64,000 bases of DNA from the NCBI RefSeq assembly GCF_029239295.1, contig NZ_JAQZBC010000002.1, forward strand, positions 426,207 through 490,206. The letters are read 5' to 3'. A program made the position numbers and the translations under genes. The DNA comes from Sphingomonas sp. (GTDB lineage: Bacteria > Pseudomonadota > Alphaproteobacteria > Sphingomonadales > Sphingomonadaceae). Below are positions 34,544 through 43,282 of this stretch, piece after piece. Below the pieces are notes generated by a model that worked only from the letters and a program-made list of their open reading frames with translations, did no database searches and was not told the DNA's origin. The stretch's first letter is position 1; each line of letters opens with the position of its first letter.

Positions 34544-36046
34544 ATGATGCGGACGGTGGACCTGCTGATCGTCGGCGGCGGCATCAATGGTGCAGGAATC
34601 GCGCGCGATGCGGCGGGGCGCGGGCTGTCCGTGCTGCTGGTCGAACAGGACGATCTGGCGAGCCATACCTCGTCCGCGTCGACCAAGCTGATCCATGGCG
34701 GGCTGCGCTATCTGGAATATGGCGAGTTCCGGCTGGTGCGCGAGGCGCTGATCGAGCGTGAGCGGCTGCTGAACATGGCGCCGCACATCATCTGGCCGCT
34801 GGAATTCGTGCTGCCGCAGACCCAGTCGCCGCGCCCGGCGTGGATGGTCCGGCTGGGGCTGTTCCTGTACGACCACCTGGGCGGGCGCGAGAAGCTGCCG
34901 GGGACGCGCACGGTGAACCTCGCCACCTCCCCCGTCGGCGCAGGGCTGAGCCCGCGCGAGGGCAAGGCATTCATCTATTCCGACTGCTGGGTCGAAGACA
35001 GCCGGCTGGTCGTGCTTAACGCGATGGATGCGGCGGCCCGCGGCGCGGTGATCGAGACGGGTACCCGGCTGGTCGATGCGCGGCGCGAGGGCGACGGCTG
35101 GATCGCGACGATCGCCGATGCACAGGGTACGCGCGAGATTGCTGCGCGCGTCATCGTCAATGCGGCAGGGCCGTGGGTGGCCGATGTGCTGGGACGGGTG
35201 CCCGATGCGCGCACCGATCGCGGCGTGAAGCTGGTCAAGGGCAGCCATATCGTGGTGCCCAGGCTGTATGAGGGGTCGCACGCCTTCATGCTGCAGAACC
35301 CCGATCGCCGCATCGTCTTCGCCATCCCCTATGAGAATGAATTCACATTGGTCGGCACGACGGACGAAGTGTGGAGCGAGAAGCCGGGAAAGGCCGCGAT
35401 CAGCGAAGGCGAAACCGATTATCTGCTGGAAACCATCGGCCGCTATTTCGCGACCCCGGTCGGCAAGAGCGACATCAAGTGGAGCTATGCCGGCATCCGC
35501 CCGCTGTACGACGACAAATCGACCAACGCCTCCGCCGTCACGCGCGACTATGTGCTGGACCTGGATGCCGGCGAGGGCCGCGCGCCGATGCTGAGCATCT
35601 TTGGCGGCAAGATCACCACATACCGGAAGCTCGCCGAGCATGCGATGAAGGAACTGGCGCGGTTCTTCCCGCAGGCGAGCGGCGCCTGGACGGCAGGCGC
35701 GGTGCTGCCGGGCGGCGACATGGCGGACGCCGATTTCGACCGCTTCCTGGCCGGTCTGGTGGCGCGCCGCCCTGCCCTGCCACCGGCGCTGTTGCGGCGG
35801 CTGGCGCGCGCCTATGGCACGCGCACGGATGACCTGCTGGGCCATGCGCAGACGGTGAGCGATCTGGGCACGCCGTTTGGGGGCGACCTGTACCAGGCGG
35901 AAGTCGACTACCTCATCGCGCAGGAATGGGCGCGGACGAGCGAGGACGTGCTGTTCCGCCGCAGCAAGCTGGGGCTGCATGTTCCCGGCGGGACGGCCGA
36001 GGCGCTGGATGCCTATCTTCGCCAAGCGGCGCCCGTCGCGGCATGA
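34544..36046 (+). CDS. glpD: Aerobic glycerol-3-phosphate dehydrogenase
   Basis: 500 aa, similar in length to E. coli GlpD (501). The FAD loop is LLIVGGGINGAGIARDAAGRGLS at the N-terminus. Family blocks are SASTKLIHGGLRYLE, YSDCWVEDSRLV, LVKGSHIVVPRLY, IKWSYAGIRPLYDD and FGGKITTYRKLAEHAMK. It oxidises glycerol 3-phosphate to dihydroxyacetone phosphate at the inner membrane and feeds ubiquinone. MMRTVD at 34544 aligns with the E. coli start and has GGAG eight bases upstream; ATG at 34526 is possible. It is followed by the DeoR-family regulator, sorA and sorB, all on the plus strand with minimal gaps. Confidence 0.96.
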   Translation: MMRTVDLLIVGGGINGAGIARDAAGRGLSVLLVEQDDLASHTSSASTKLIHGGLRYLEYGEFRLVREALIERERLLNMAPHIIWPLEFVLPQTQSPRPAWMVRLGLFLYDHLGGREKLPGTRTVNLATSPVGAGLSPREGKAFIYSDCWVEDSRLVVLNAMDAAARGAVIETGTRLVDARREGDGWIATIADAQGTREIAARVIVNAAGPWVADVLGRVPDARTDRGVKLVKGSHIVVPRLYEGSHAFMLQNPDRRIVFAIPYENEFTLVGTTDEVWSEKPGKAAISEGETDYLLETIGRYFATPVGKSDIKWSYAGIRPLYDDKSTNASAVTRDYVLDLDAGEGRAPMLSIFGGKITTYRKLAEHAMKELARFFPQASGAWTAGAVLPGGDMADADFDRFLAGLVARRPALPPALLRRLARAYGTRTDDLLGHAQTVSDLGTPFGGDLYQAEVDYLIAQEWARTSEDVLFRRSKLGLHVPGGTAEALDAYLRQAAPVAA

Positions 36047-36053
36047 GCGAGGC

Positions 36054-36836
36054 ATGAGCCAGGCGGGCGCCGATGTAGTGGCGGCGCGGCACCGCGCGAT
36101 CCTGGAGACGGCGCGGCATACCGGCAGCGTTTCGGTGGACGCGCTGGCCGAGGAGCTGGGCGTCACCCCGCAGACGATCCGCAAGGATTTGAACATGCTG
36201 GCGCGCCGGTCGATGCTGGCGCGGGTGCATGGCGGCGCGGTGGTGACGTCGGGCGTCGACAATCTGCGCTATGCCGAGCGGCGGCATGTCGCGGCCGACG
36301 TGAAGGACGCGATCGGCGCCGCCGCGGCATCGCTCGTGCCCGATGGCGCGAGCCTGTTCATCAACATCGGATCGACCACCGAGGCGATCGCCCGCCATCT
36401 CGTCGGCCGGCGCGACTTGATGGTGATCACCAACAATCTGAACGTCGTCGACATTCTGGCGGACAGCCCGGGAATCGAAGTGATCGCCGCAGGCGGGCGC
36501 GTGCGGCCGGGCGACCGCGCCGTGGTGGGCGCGCTGGCGATGGATTTCATCCGCAGCTTTCGCGTCGATTATGCGCTGATCGGTGCATCGGCAATCGAGC
36601 GCGACGGGACGTTCCTGGATTTCGATGTCGATGAAGTACGCGTGTCGCAGACGATCATCGCACAGGCGCGACAAGTGATCCTGTCGCTCGATTCCTCGAA
36701 GCTGGGGCGGCCGGCACCGGTGCGGATCGGCGACCTTGGCGATATCGACTATCTGGTCACCGACGAGGTAGACGAGGCGCTCGGCCGCGCCTGTGACGCC
36801 GCCGATGTGGCGATCGTCGAACTGGAGAAGATGTAG
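36054..36836 (+). CDS. glpR: DeoR-family repressor, GlpR-like
   Basis: 260 aa. The N-terminal winged helix reads RHRAILETARHTGSVSVDALAEELGVTPQTIRKDLNMLA, then the DeoR signature ARVHGGAV. The C-terminal sugar-phosphate-binding domain has LFINIGSTTEAIARHL and ITNNLNVVDIL. It begins 7 bases after glpD and ends overlapping sorA by one base. It probably represses glpK and glpD in the absence of glycerol 3-phosphate. Its operon position means that sulfite dehydrogenase genes would share transcripts with glycerol genes, which is unusual. The ATG at 36054 is used; ATG at 36043 is followed by an early stop. Confidence 0.88.
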   Translation: MSQAGADVVAARHRAILETARHTGSVSVDALAEELGVTPQTIRKDLNMLARRSMLARVHGGAVVTSGVDNLRYAERRHVAADVKDAIGAAAASLVPDGASLFINIGSTTEAIARHLVGRRDLMVITNNLNVVDILADSPGIEVIAAGGRVRPGDRAVVGALAMDFIRSFRVDYALIGASAIERDGTFLDFDVDEVRVSQTIIAQARQVILSLDSSKLGRPAPVRIGDLGDIDYLVTDEVDEALGRACDAADVAIVELEKM

Positions 36837-38071
36837 TGGACCGGCTCGATTTCGAAACAGCGCGCAGCGTGTCGCGGCGGCGGCTGCTGACCGCAGGCGT
36901 GGGCGGCGGCGCGGCGCTGATCGCGGCGCGCGCGCTGGGCGCGGACATCGACCTGAGACTGCCGGGGGGCAATTCCGCCCGGCCGCTGACCAGCGACTTC
37001 CCGCAAAAGGGCGAGATGATCCTGCAGCGGGTGCGCCCCGTGCTGCTGGAGACGCCAATGGAGGTGTTCCAGAACAACCTCTACACCCCCAACGACCGCT
37101 TCTACGTCCGCTGGCATTGGAGCGACATGCCGACCAGCATCGACGTCGACCAGTATCGCATCGCGCTTGGTGGACATGTCGATCGGCCGCTGTCGATCTC
37201 GCTCGGGCAATTGCTGCGGATGCCGCGGGTCGAGCTGGCGGCGGTGAACCAATGTTCGGGCAATTCGCGCGGATTGTTCGATCCGCGCGTGCCGGGCGCA
37301 CAATGGGGCCACGGCGCGATGGGCAACGCCAAATGGATGGGCGTTTCGCTGCGCCACCTGCTGGACCTCGCCGGGGTGCGCGGCGGCGCGGTCGCGGTCC
37401 GGGTCGGCGCGCTGGACAAGCCGCTGGTCGATGGTGCGCCGGCGTTCGAAAAGGCGCTGGCGATCGATCATGCGCGCGACGGCGAAGTGATGCTGGCGTT
37501 CGCGATGAACGGCGAACAGCTGCCGCTGCTGAACGGCTTTCCCGTCCGGCTGGTCGTCCCCGGCTGGTATTCGACCTATTGGATGAAGACGGTGACCACG
37601 ATCGAGGTGCTGACCGCGCCGGACGACCGCTATTGGATGGCCAAGGCGTACAAGATCCCCGACACGCCGCGCGCGCATGTCGCGCCGGGCACGAAGGATT
37701 TCCCGACCGTGCCGATCAACCGGATGAACCCGCGATCCTGGATCACCAGCATCGCCGATGGCGCCACCTATGGCTATGACCCGGTGCTGCCGGTGGAGGG
37801 CATCGCGATGGGCGGCGACCACGGCGTTACGCGCGTCGAGATTTCGGGCAATGGCGGGCGCACCTGGGAGCCCGCCGCGCTGGGACGCGAGGATGATCGC
37901 TACGGATTCCGCCGCTTCACCGCCCGCATCGGCGTGCCGCGGCCGGGCCGTGTGCGGGTGATGTCCCGCTGCACCAATGCGGCGGGCGAGACCCAGCCGA
38001 TGGAAGCGAACTGGAATCCCGGCGGCTATATGCGCAATTGCGTCGAGCCCGTGACCGTGGCGCTGACCTGA
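36836..38071 (+). CDS. sorA: Sulfite dehydrogenase molybdenum subunit (SorA-like)
   Basis: 411 aa from a GTG that shares its first base with the glpR stop. A Tat signal is present: SVSRRRLLTAGVGGGAALIAARALGA, so it is exported folded to the periplasm. The sulfite-oxidase fold shows VNQCSGNSRG with Cys140, the expected molybdenum ligand. It also has RFYVRWHWSDMPT, WMGVSLRHLLDLAG and a C-terminal dimerisation domain with YDPVLPVEGIAMGGDHGVTRVEIS. It would oxidise sulfite to sulfate. A c-type cytochrome gene overlaps the stop, the SorAB arrangement. A related methanethiol or other molybdopterin oxidase is the main alternative. The sulfonate-degrading operon 5 kb downstream gives a source of sulfite. 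Confidence 0.85.
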   Translation: MDRLDFETARSVSRRRLLTAGVGGGAALIAARALGADIDLRLPGGNSARPLTSDFPQKGEMILQRVRPVLLETPMEVFQNNLYTPNDRFYVRWHWSDMPTSIDVDQYRIALGGHVDRPLSISLGQLLRMPRVELAAVNQCSGNSRGLFDPRVPGAQWGHGAMGNAKWMGVSLRHLLDLAGVRGGAVAVRVGALDKPLVDGAPAFEKALAIDHARDGEVMLAFAMNGEQLPLLNGFPVRLVVPGWYSTYWMKTVTTIEVLTAPDDRYWMAKAYKIPDTPRAHVAPGTKDFPTVPINRMNPRSWITSIADGATYGYDPVLPVEGIAMGGDHGVTRVEISGNGGRTWEPAALGREDDRYGFRRFTARIGVPRPGRVRVMSRCTNAAGETQPMEANWNPGGYMRNCVEPVTVALT

Positions 38072-38499
38072 TGCGCGCGCCTTCCCTTGCCGCGATCGTC
38101 GTCGTCCTGATCGGCGCGAGCCTGTTCGTGCTGATCGCGATCAGCGGCCGCGGCCATCAGCCGCCGCCGGCACCCGCCGCTGCCGTCGCTCCCGCCAGCG
38201 GGATCAGCAATGGCGACGTGACGCTGACCTCGACAGCCGTCGACCTGCCCGACGACATGGCGACCTTCCCGCCCGGCCAGCACGCCGATTTGGTCAACCA
38301 GCGCTGCCTGGCGTGCCATTCTGCCGGCATGGTGCTGACCCAGCCGAAGCTGAAGCCGGAGCAATGGACCGCGATCGTCGAAAAGATGCGCGACGCCTAT
38401 CGCGCGCCGATCGCCGACGATGAGGTGCCGGCGATCACCGCCTATCTGGTCGCGCAACAATCGCCGACTGCGTCGCAGGCACCGGCGGCGCCGCGCTGA
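38071..38499 (+). CDS. sorB: Mono-heme c-type cytochrome (SorB-like)
   Basis: 142 aa. An N-terminal signal or anchor helix (LAAIVVVLIGASLFVLIAI) is followed by a Pro/Ala linker and a small cytochrome domain with heme site CLACH at residues 79-83. Candidate axial methionines are Met87 and Met113. The ATG overlaps the sorA stop by one base (TGATG). It would accept electrons from the molybdenum subunit and pass them to the respiratory chain. The hydrophobic N-terminus lacks an obvious cleavage site, so it may stay membrane-tethered. Confidence 0.85.
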   Translation: MRAPSLAAIVVVLIGASLFVLIAISGRGHQPPPAPAAAVAPASGISNGDVTLTSTAVDLPDDMATFPPGQHADLVNQRCLACHSAGMVLTQPKLKPEQWTAIVEKMRDAYRAPIADDEVPAITAYLVAQQSPTASQAPAAPR

Positions 38500-38575
38500 C
38501 GGTAACGGTGACGGTGAGCGTAACCGTGAAGCGGGTACGGGATCGGCAGTAAGTCGCCAGAAAACGTGCGCCCGC

Positions 38576-38589
38576 TTGATGTACCTCAA
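38576..38589. promoter_or_regulatory. FNR/FixK-like box upstream of the Crp/Fnr gene
   Basis: TTGAT-GTAC-CTCAA differs from the FNR/FixK consensus TTGAT-N4-ATCAA at one position. It lies about 110 bases upstream of the regulator start at 38698 and 77 bases after the sorB stop. It could mediate autoregulation. Confidence 0.5.
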
Positions 38590-38697
38590 GTTGGCGGCGG
38601 CGGCTTCGTGTATAGGGAAGCATCACTGCCGATCGCGCGCAAGCAGTAGTGACCGAGAGATACGACGTGCTCCCGCTTGCGTTTCGGGAGACGGACC

Positions 38698-39459
38698 GTG
38701 CTCACCCCCAGCGAAAACGGCCTGAAACCGTTTGTCGACCGGCTGATCCTGCGATCCGCGTTGACCGAGCCCGAGCGCGAGGCGCTGTGCGCGCTGCCGT
38801 ACCAGGCCATGTGCGTGGCCGCGCGCCACCCGGTCACGCGACCGGGCGAGATATCGCACCATGCGAGCTTCGTTGCGGCGGGGCTGGTCGGCCGGGTCGG
38901 GCAAACCGCCAGCGGGCAACGGCAACTGACCGCCATCCACCTGGGCGGGGACATGGCGGACCTGTTATCGGTGGTGCGGCCCGGCGGGGTTGGCGCGCTG
39001 CTGGCGCTGACTGAGGCCACCATCTTTCGCGTGCCACACCGTGCGCTGCGCCGGATTGCCGCCGAATATCCTGCGATCGCCGAAGCGTTCTGGCGACATT
39101 GCGCGGTGGATACAGCGACGCTGATGCAATGGCTGCTCAACATCGGGCGCGGCGATGCCGTCGGGCGGCTGGCGCATCTGATCTGCGAACTGGCAACACG
39201 GGTGGGCGGCGAGCGCGAGCAGCGGCTGCAATTCCATCTGCCGTTGACGCAGGAGCATCTTGCCGACGCGACCGGCATGACCCCGGTGCACGTCAACCGA
39301 TCGTTGCGGCGGCTGCGCGAGTTGAAGCTGATGACGATCCACCGCCATTATGTCGACATCCATGACTGGGAGGCACTGGCCAGCCGGTCGGGGTTCGACG
39401 CGGACTATCTGGCGTTCGACACTGACGAGGAGCCGAAGGTTCGCCTGCTGACGGCCTGA
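38698..39459 (+). CDS. Crp/Fnr family regulator (no FNR-type cysteine cluster)
   Basis: 253 aa. The cyclic-nucleotide-binding-like beta-roll covers about 20-140 (GLVGRVGQTASGQRQLTAIHLGGDMADLLS), then the dimer helix and a C-terminal winged helix, PLTQEHLADATGMTPVHVNRSLRRLRELKL. The N-terminal CxxC cluster of oxygen-sensing FNR is missing, so it is closer to the FixK/Crp side of the family. The GTG at 38698 has GGGAG upstream. A TTG at 38677 would add seven residues. An FNR-like box upstream suggests autoregulation. Its target may be sorAB or respiration genes, but nothing proves this. Confidence 0.88.
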   Translation: MLTPSENGLKPFVDRLILRSALTEPEREALCALPYQAMCVAARHPVTRPGEISHHASFVAAGLVGRVGQTASGQRQLTAIHLGGDMADLLSVVRPGGVGALLALTEATIFRVPHRALRRIAAEYPAIAEAFWRHCAVDTATLMQWLLNIGRGDAVGRLAHLICELATRVGGEREQRLQFHLPLTQEHLADATGMTPVHVNRSLRRLRELKLMTIHRHYVDIHDWEALASRSGFDADYLAFDTDEEPKVRLLTA

Positions 39460-39528
39460 TCGGATCGCGATGGCGCTGCGCGATATGCCCTATTGGCCAG
39501 CGGCTTGGCTGCCCTATGAGGGTCGGCG

Positions 39529-40560
39529 ATGAGCACAGCAACCGACACCGCGCGCCCGACCATTCGTGATGTCGCGCGGTTGGCCGGCGTATCGATCAAG
39601 ACCGTGTCGCGCGTCATCAACGACCAGCAATATGTGAGCGCCGAGAAGAAGGCGCGCATCCAGCAGGTGATGGACGAGACCGGGTTCAAGCCGAGCCATG
39701 CGGCGCGCACGCTGGCCGGGCACCGATCGCACCAGATCGCGCTGATCTGCGACAATCCCAATCCCTGGTACATTTACGAGATCCAGCTGGGGGTGCGCGA
39801 GCGATGCGCGCGCGACAAGATCCGCATGATCGCACAGCCCTATGATCGCGCATCGCCGACGCTGTTCGAGGATATCACTGCGCTGATCGACCAGGCGAGC
39901 CCCGACGGGCTGGTGCTCGCCCCGCCGGCCTGCGACGACCAGCGCGTGCTGGACGAATTGAAGCGGCGCGGCATCCCCTTTGCCCGGTTGCAGCCGGGGC
40001 TGCGCATCGAGGAAGGCGCCAGCGCGTCGATCGACAATGAGGGCGCGGCGTTCGACATGACGAGCCACCTGCTGACGCTGGGGCATCGGCGGATCGGCTT
40101 CATCGTCGGCGACCGCAGCTATGCCGCATCGGGGCAGCGGCTGGCCGGCCATATCCGCGCGCTTGGCGCGGTCGGCGTCGATCTGGACATGGCGCTGATC
40201 CGGCAGGGTCAGTTCGATTTCGCGTCGGGCGAGGCGGCGGCGGATGCGCTGTTGTCGATGGACGAGCCGCCGACCGCGATCTTCGCCTCCAGCGACGACA
40301 TGGCGGCGGGCGTCCTGGCCGCCGCGCACCGGCGGGGCATCCGCGTGCCCGATACACTGTCGGTGGTCGGGTTCGACGACGGGCCGACCGCGCGGCTGGT
40401 GTGGCCGGCGCTGACCACGGTGCGCCAGCCGGTGCGCGCGCTGGCCGATGCGGCGACCGACCTGTTGCTGTCCCCCCCTGCCGATGGCGCCGCGCAGCAA
40501 CGCCGGCTGCCGCACGAGTTGGTGCTGCGTGGATCGTCGGCGCCGCCGGGCGGCGGCTGA
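39529..40560 (+). CDS. LacI family repressor, probable regulator of the sulfoquinovose operon
   Basis: 343 aa. The N-terminal helix-turn-helix and hinge read TIRDVARLAGVSIKTVSRVINDQQYVS with the hinge MDETGFKPSHAARTLAG. The periplasmic-binding-protein-like sugar domain follows (IALICDNPNPWYIYEIQLG, GFIVGDRSYAASGQRLAG, TAIFASSDDMAAGVLAA, VVGFDDGPTARLVWPALTTVRQP). It lies next to a TonB receptor and the sulfoquinovose genes. The only LacI-style operator I see nearby, TAAGACA-ACGG-TGTCTTA at 43265-43282, overlaps the start of the aldo-keto reductase gene. Inducer would be a sugar of the pathway, such as sulfoquinovose or its glyceryl glycoside (inference). Confidence 0.9.
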   Translation: MSTATDTARPTIRDVARLAGVSIKTVSRVINDQQYVSAEKKARIQQVMDETGFKPSHAARTLAGHRSHQIALICDNPNPWYIYEIQLGVRERCARDKIRMIAQPYDRASPTLFEDITALIDQASPDGLVLAPPACDDQRVLDELKRRGIPFARLQPGLRIEEGASASIDNEGAAFDMTSHLLTLGHRRIGFIVGDRSYAASGQRLAGHIRALGAVGVDLDMALIRQGQFDFASGEAAADALLSMDEPPTAIFASSDDMAAGVLAAAHRRGIRVPDTLSVVGFDDGPTARLVWPALTTVRQPVRALADAATDLLLSPPADGAAQQRRLPHELVLRGSSAPPGGG

Positions 40561-40596
40561 TTAGCGGGAACTGATCCGCGGACACTGACAGCAAAA

Positions 40597-40620
40597 CGGC
40601 CCCGGATTGCTCCGGGGCCG
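40597..40620. terminator. Bidirectional terminator between lacI-type gene and receptor
   Basis: CGGCCCCGG-ATTGCT-CCGGGGCCG is a perfect 9-bp stem with a 6-base loop. On the minus strand it is followed by TTTT, ending the receptor transcript; on the plus strand a weaker CTTCG follows. Confidence 0.8.
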
Positions 40621-40649
40621 CTTCGTCTACACAACAGACGCGGTGGGGA

Positions 40650-43118
40650 TCAGAAGTTGATCCGGCCCGTCACGCCGTAATAGCGATCCGCCTCACGCGG
40701 GATCTGGTAGCGGTACGAGCCCGACGGGCCGCCGTTGGCGATCGCCGCGGCGAAGCTCTGGTCGAACAGGTTGCGCACCTGGAAGGTCAGGCGGAAGCGA
40801 TCGTCCTGATCGCCGATGCCGGCCGACAGGTTGACCAGGCCGTAACCGTCGATCGTCGCCAGCTGACGCTGCACCGGATCGGGCGAGAACAGCGCGAGCT
40901 GTTCGGACTGGTAATTGCCCTGCGCGCCCAGGAACACGTCCACCGCGCCGCCGGTGCGGACGCGATAGTCGACCGCGAGCGAGCCCTTCCACTTCGGTGC
41001 GAAGGCGAGCGAGGTGCCCGGCTCGATCACCGCAGTGGCCGGCGCACCCGGCGCCTGGAAGAAACGGTCGACGTGCGCGTCGGTGTAGGCGACGCCGCCC
41101 GAGATCGACAGATCGTCGATCGGCCGAAGCACAATGTCCGCCTCCACGCCGCGGGTCGACACTTCGCCCGCGTTGGTGAAGCGGGTGACCACGACGCCAG
41201 CGACCAGATCCGGGTTGTTGGCCTGGAAATTGTCGTACTTGGCGTAGAAACCCGCCAGGTTGAGCGTCAGCAGGCCGTTGAACAGCGTGTTCTTCAGGCC
41301 GATTTCGTAGCTGTCCGACGTTTCCGGCGCGATCACGTTCGTGCCGTTCGAGTTCAGGTTGTAGAACACGTTGAACGCCGGGCCCTTGTAGCCGCGCGTC
41401 CAGCCGCCGTAGGCGACCACATCGCGGCTGACATCGAACTGCAGCGCGGCCTTGCCCGACCAATTGTCATTGGTGGTCTTGCCACGCCATGCGACGCCGT
41501 TCGACGCAGCGACCGCCTGGGTCTGTGCCGCGCCCGGTGCCACGCCCTGGCCGAGCAGCTGATTGTAGCGATCGAACACGCCCTGGTCGAAGTTCGCGTT
41601 CACGCCCGGACCGGCCAGCGTCGTCTGGCGGCGGTGCCACACGTTGAGCTGGTCAGCGGTGTAACGCAGCCCGCCGATGAAGCGGAAGCGATCGGTGAAG
41701 TTGACCGTGAACTGGCTGAAGGCGGCGATGTTCTGGAACACCGAGCCGAAGTTCGCGACACCAAAGGGGTTGGTGGTCGCCGGCGCGCCGGGCGCACCGC
41801 ACGGGATCAGCGTCGCCGGCACGGTGGCCGCGTTGCAATTCACCACCGAGCGCGAGAACGTCCGCTCCGACGCGGCTCGCGAATAATAGACGCCGACGAC
41901 GTAGGAGATGAACTGCTGCGACGGCGAGGTCAGGCGCAGTTCCTGGCTGAACGTGTCGCCCGTCTGCGGCCCCAGATCGTGCAACTGGTTGAAGCCGACA
42001 TAAGGCGCGGCCAGGAAGTCACCATCGCGGGTCTCGGTGTTGGAATATTCGCGATAGGCGGTGATGCTGGTCACCGTCTGGTTGCCAAGTTCGGTGTCGA
42101 TCTGCAGCGAGGCGCCGTAGCTTTCCTCTTCGGTGCGCGTGATCAGATTCTGGTTGATCCGGCGCGTCTCATTGCCCTGCGGCGTCGGCAGCACCGAGAA
42201 GATCGGGCTGGTGATCGGCTGACCAGCGGCGTTGAGCGCACCGGTGCCGATGACTTCGGCGCAGCAATCGTCGTTGTTCTTGCGATAATCAGCGATGAAC
42301 GCGACGGTGGTGGCGTCGCTGGGCATCCACTTCAGCTGCACGCGGCCGCCGACATGCTCATAGCCGTTCACCCGGCGCCCGTCGAAGGCGTCGTTGCGGA
42401 TGTTGCCGTCAAAGCGGCTGTAGAAGCCGGTGAAGCGCGACAGCAGATTTTCGGTGATCGGCACGTTCAGGGCGCCGCGGATGCGCGCCTCGTCGCCGCC
42501 GGTGAAATAGCTGCCCTCAAGATAGCCACCGAAATCGCGCGTCGGCTGCTTGGTGACGATGTTGATGACGCCGGCCGACGCGTTCTTGCCGAACAGCGTG
42601 CCCTGCGGACCGCGCAGCACTTCCATCCGCTCCACGTCGACGAGATCGCCGAACGCTTCGCCGGTGCGCGCCAGCACGACACCATCGACCACCGCCGACA
42701 CCGACGGCTCACCGGCGATCGAAAAGGTGGTGGTGCCAACGCCGCGCAGGAACAGCGACTGGTTGAGCGTGGTGCCCGACTTCAGGATGTTGAGCGCAGG
42801 GACCAGCGTGGTCGCGCCCTCGAGACCCGGCGAGCCGGTGTTTGCCAGCGCCTCACCACCCACTACCGAAACGGCGAGCGGCACGTCCTGCAGACGCTCG
42901 CTGCGCTTCTGCGCCGTGACAACGATGTCGCCATTCGACGCGTTCGACGCGTCATCCGATTCGGCCGCGACGCCCGGCGCGGGTGCCGTCTGCTGTGCAG
43001 CGCTCGGTGCCGCTGCCTGATCAGCCGGCGACACTTCCTGCGCTGCGGCGCCCTGCGCCACGACGGCGAAGGCCGCGCTGGCGGCAAGCAAAAGCGCCTT
43101 GTTAGAGAACCTTACCAT
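40650..43118 (-). CDS. TonB-dependent receptor 2, candidate sulfolipid head-group importer
   Basis: 822 aa. The signal peptide (MVRFSNKALLLAASAAFAVVAQG, cleaved near AAAQE) is followed by a TonB-box region with DIVVTAQKRSERLQDVPLAVSV. The plug has VSAVVDGVVLARTG and VEVLRGPQGTLFGKNASAGVINIVT-type sequence, and a barrel ends YGVTGRINF. TAGGAGAGGG precedes the ATG. It sits between the LacI regulator and the sulfoquinovose operon, sharing the spacer that holds the LacI-type operator. It is therefore the best candidate for outer-membrane uptake of sulfoquinovose or sulfoquinovosyl-glycerol; the sequence itself does not prove the substrate. It is closely similar in style to receptor 3 at 51200. 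Confidence 0.92.
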   Translation of the reverse strand: MVRFSNKALLLAASAAFAVVAQGAAAQEVSPADQAAAPSAAQQTAPAPGVAAESDDASNASNGDIVVTAQKRSERLQDVPLAVSVVGGEALANTGSPGLEGATTLVPALNILKSGTTLNQSLFLRGVGTTTFSIAGEPSVSAVVDGVVLARTGEAFGDLVDVERMEVLRGPQGTLFGKNASAGVINIVTKQPTRDFGGYLEGSYFTGGDEARIRGALNVPITENLLSRFTGFYSRFDGNIRNDAFDGRRVNGYEHVGGRVQLKWMPSDATTVAFIADYRKNNDDCCAEVIGTGALNAAGQPITSPIFSVLPTPQGNETRRINQNLITRTEEESYGASLQIDTELGNQTVTSITAYREYSNTETRDGDFLAAPYVGFNQLHDLGPQTGDTFSQELRLTSPSQQFISYVVGVYYSRAASERTFSRSVVNCNAATVPATLIPCGAPGAPATTNPFGVANFGSVFQNIAAFSQFTVNFTDRFRFIGGLRYTADQLNVWHRRQTTLAGPGVNANFDQGVFDRYNQLLGQGVAPGAAQTQAVAASNGVAWRGKTTNDNWSGKAALQFDVSRDVVAYGGWTRGYKGPAFNVFYNLNSNGTNVIAPETSDSYEIGLKNTLFNGLLTLNLAGFYAKYDNFQANNPDLVAGVVVTRFTNAGEVSTRGVEADIVLRPIDDLSISGGVAYTDAHVDRFFQAPGAPATAVIEPGTSLAFAPKWKGSLAVDYRVRTGGAVDVFLGAQGNYQSEQLALFSPDPVQRQLATIDGYGLVNLSAGIGDQDDRFRLTFQVRNLFDQSFAAAIANGGPSGSYRYQIPREADRYYGVTGRINF

Positions 43119-43262
43119 TACCCTCTCCTACCCCAAACCAGTCATGCGCCGCGGATTCCGCAGCCCCCATCATTAATCCCCCTAGTAGATGGAGATTGCT
43201 GTGGCGACCCCGAATTCGGCGGCGTTCCCAATTGACTGCTTCCCTGTACGCCGGATCGCACC

Positions 43263-43282
43263 TATAAGACAACGGTGTCTTA
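43263..43282 (+). promoter_or_regulatory. -10 element and LacI-type operator overlapping the operon start
   Basis: TATAAG (43263-43268) is a good -10, with a weak TTCCCT 17 bases upstream. The dyad TAAGACA-ACGG-TGTCTTA (43265-43282) has perfect 7-bp arms and a central CG, the form of LacI-family operators. It covers the -10 and the GTG start at 43275. Transcription would begin at about 43275, so the message would be leaderless. Confidence 0.65.

Noticed and set aside
34493..36262. A 589-codon minus-strand frame opposite glpD and glpR.
   Set aside because: GlpD blocks are unmistakable on the plus strand; the other frame has no recognisable fold.
38499..38540. Short GGTAACGGTGACGGTGAGCG-like repeats after sorB.
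   Set aside because: Imperfect, with a mismatched dyad and no clear function; may be a degenerate terminator or chance.
41073..43235. A 720-codon plus-strand frame opposite TonB receptor 2.
   Set aside because: Shadow of the receptor; rich in Arg, His and Gln with no signal or plug motif.
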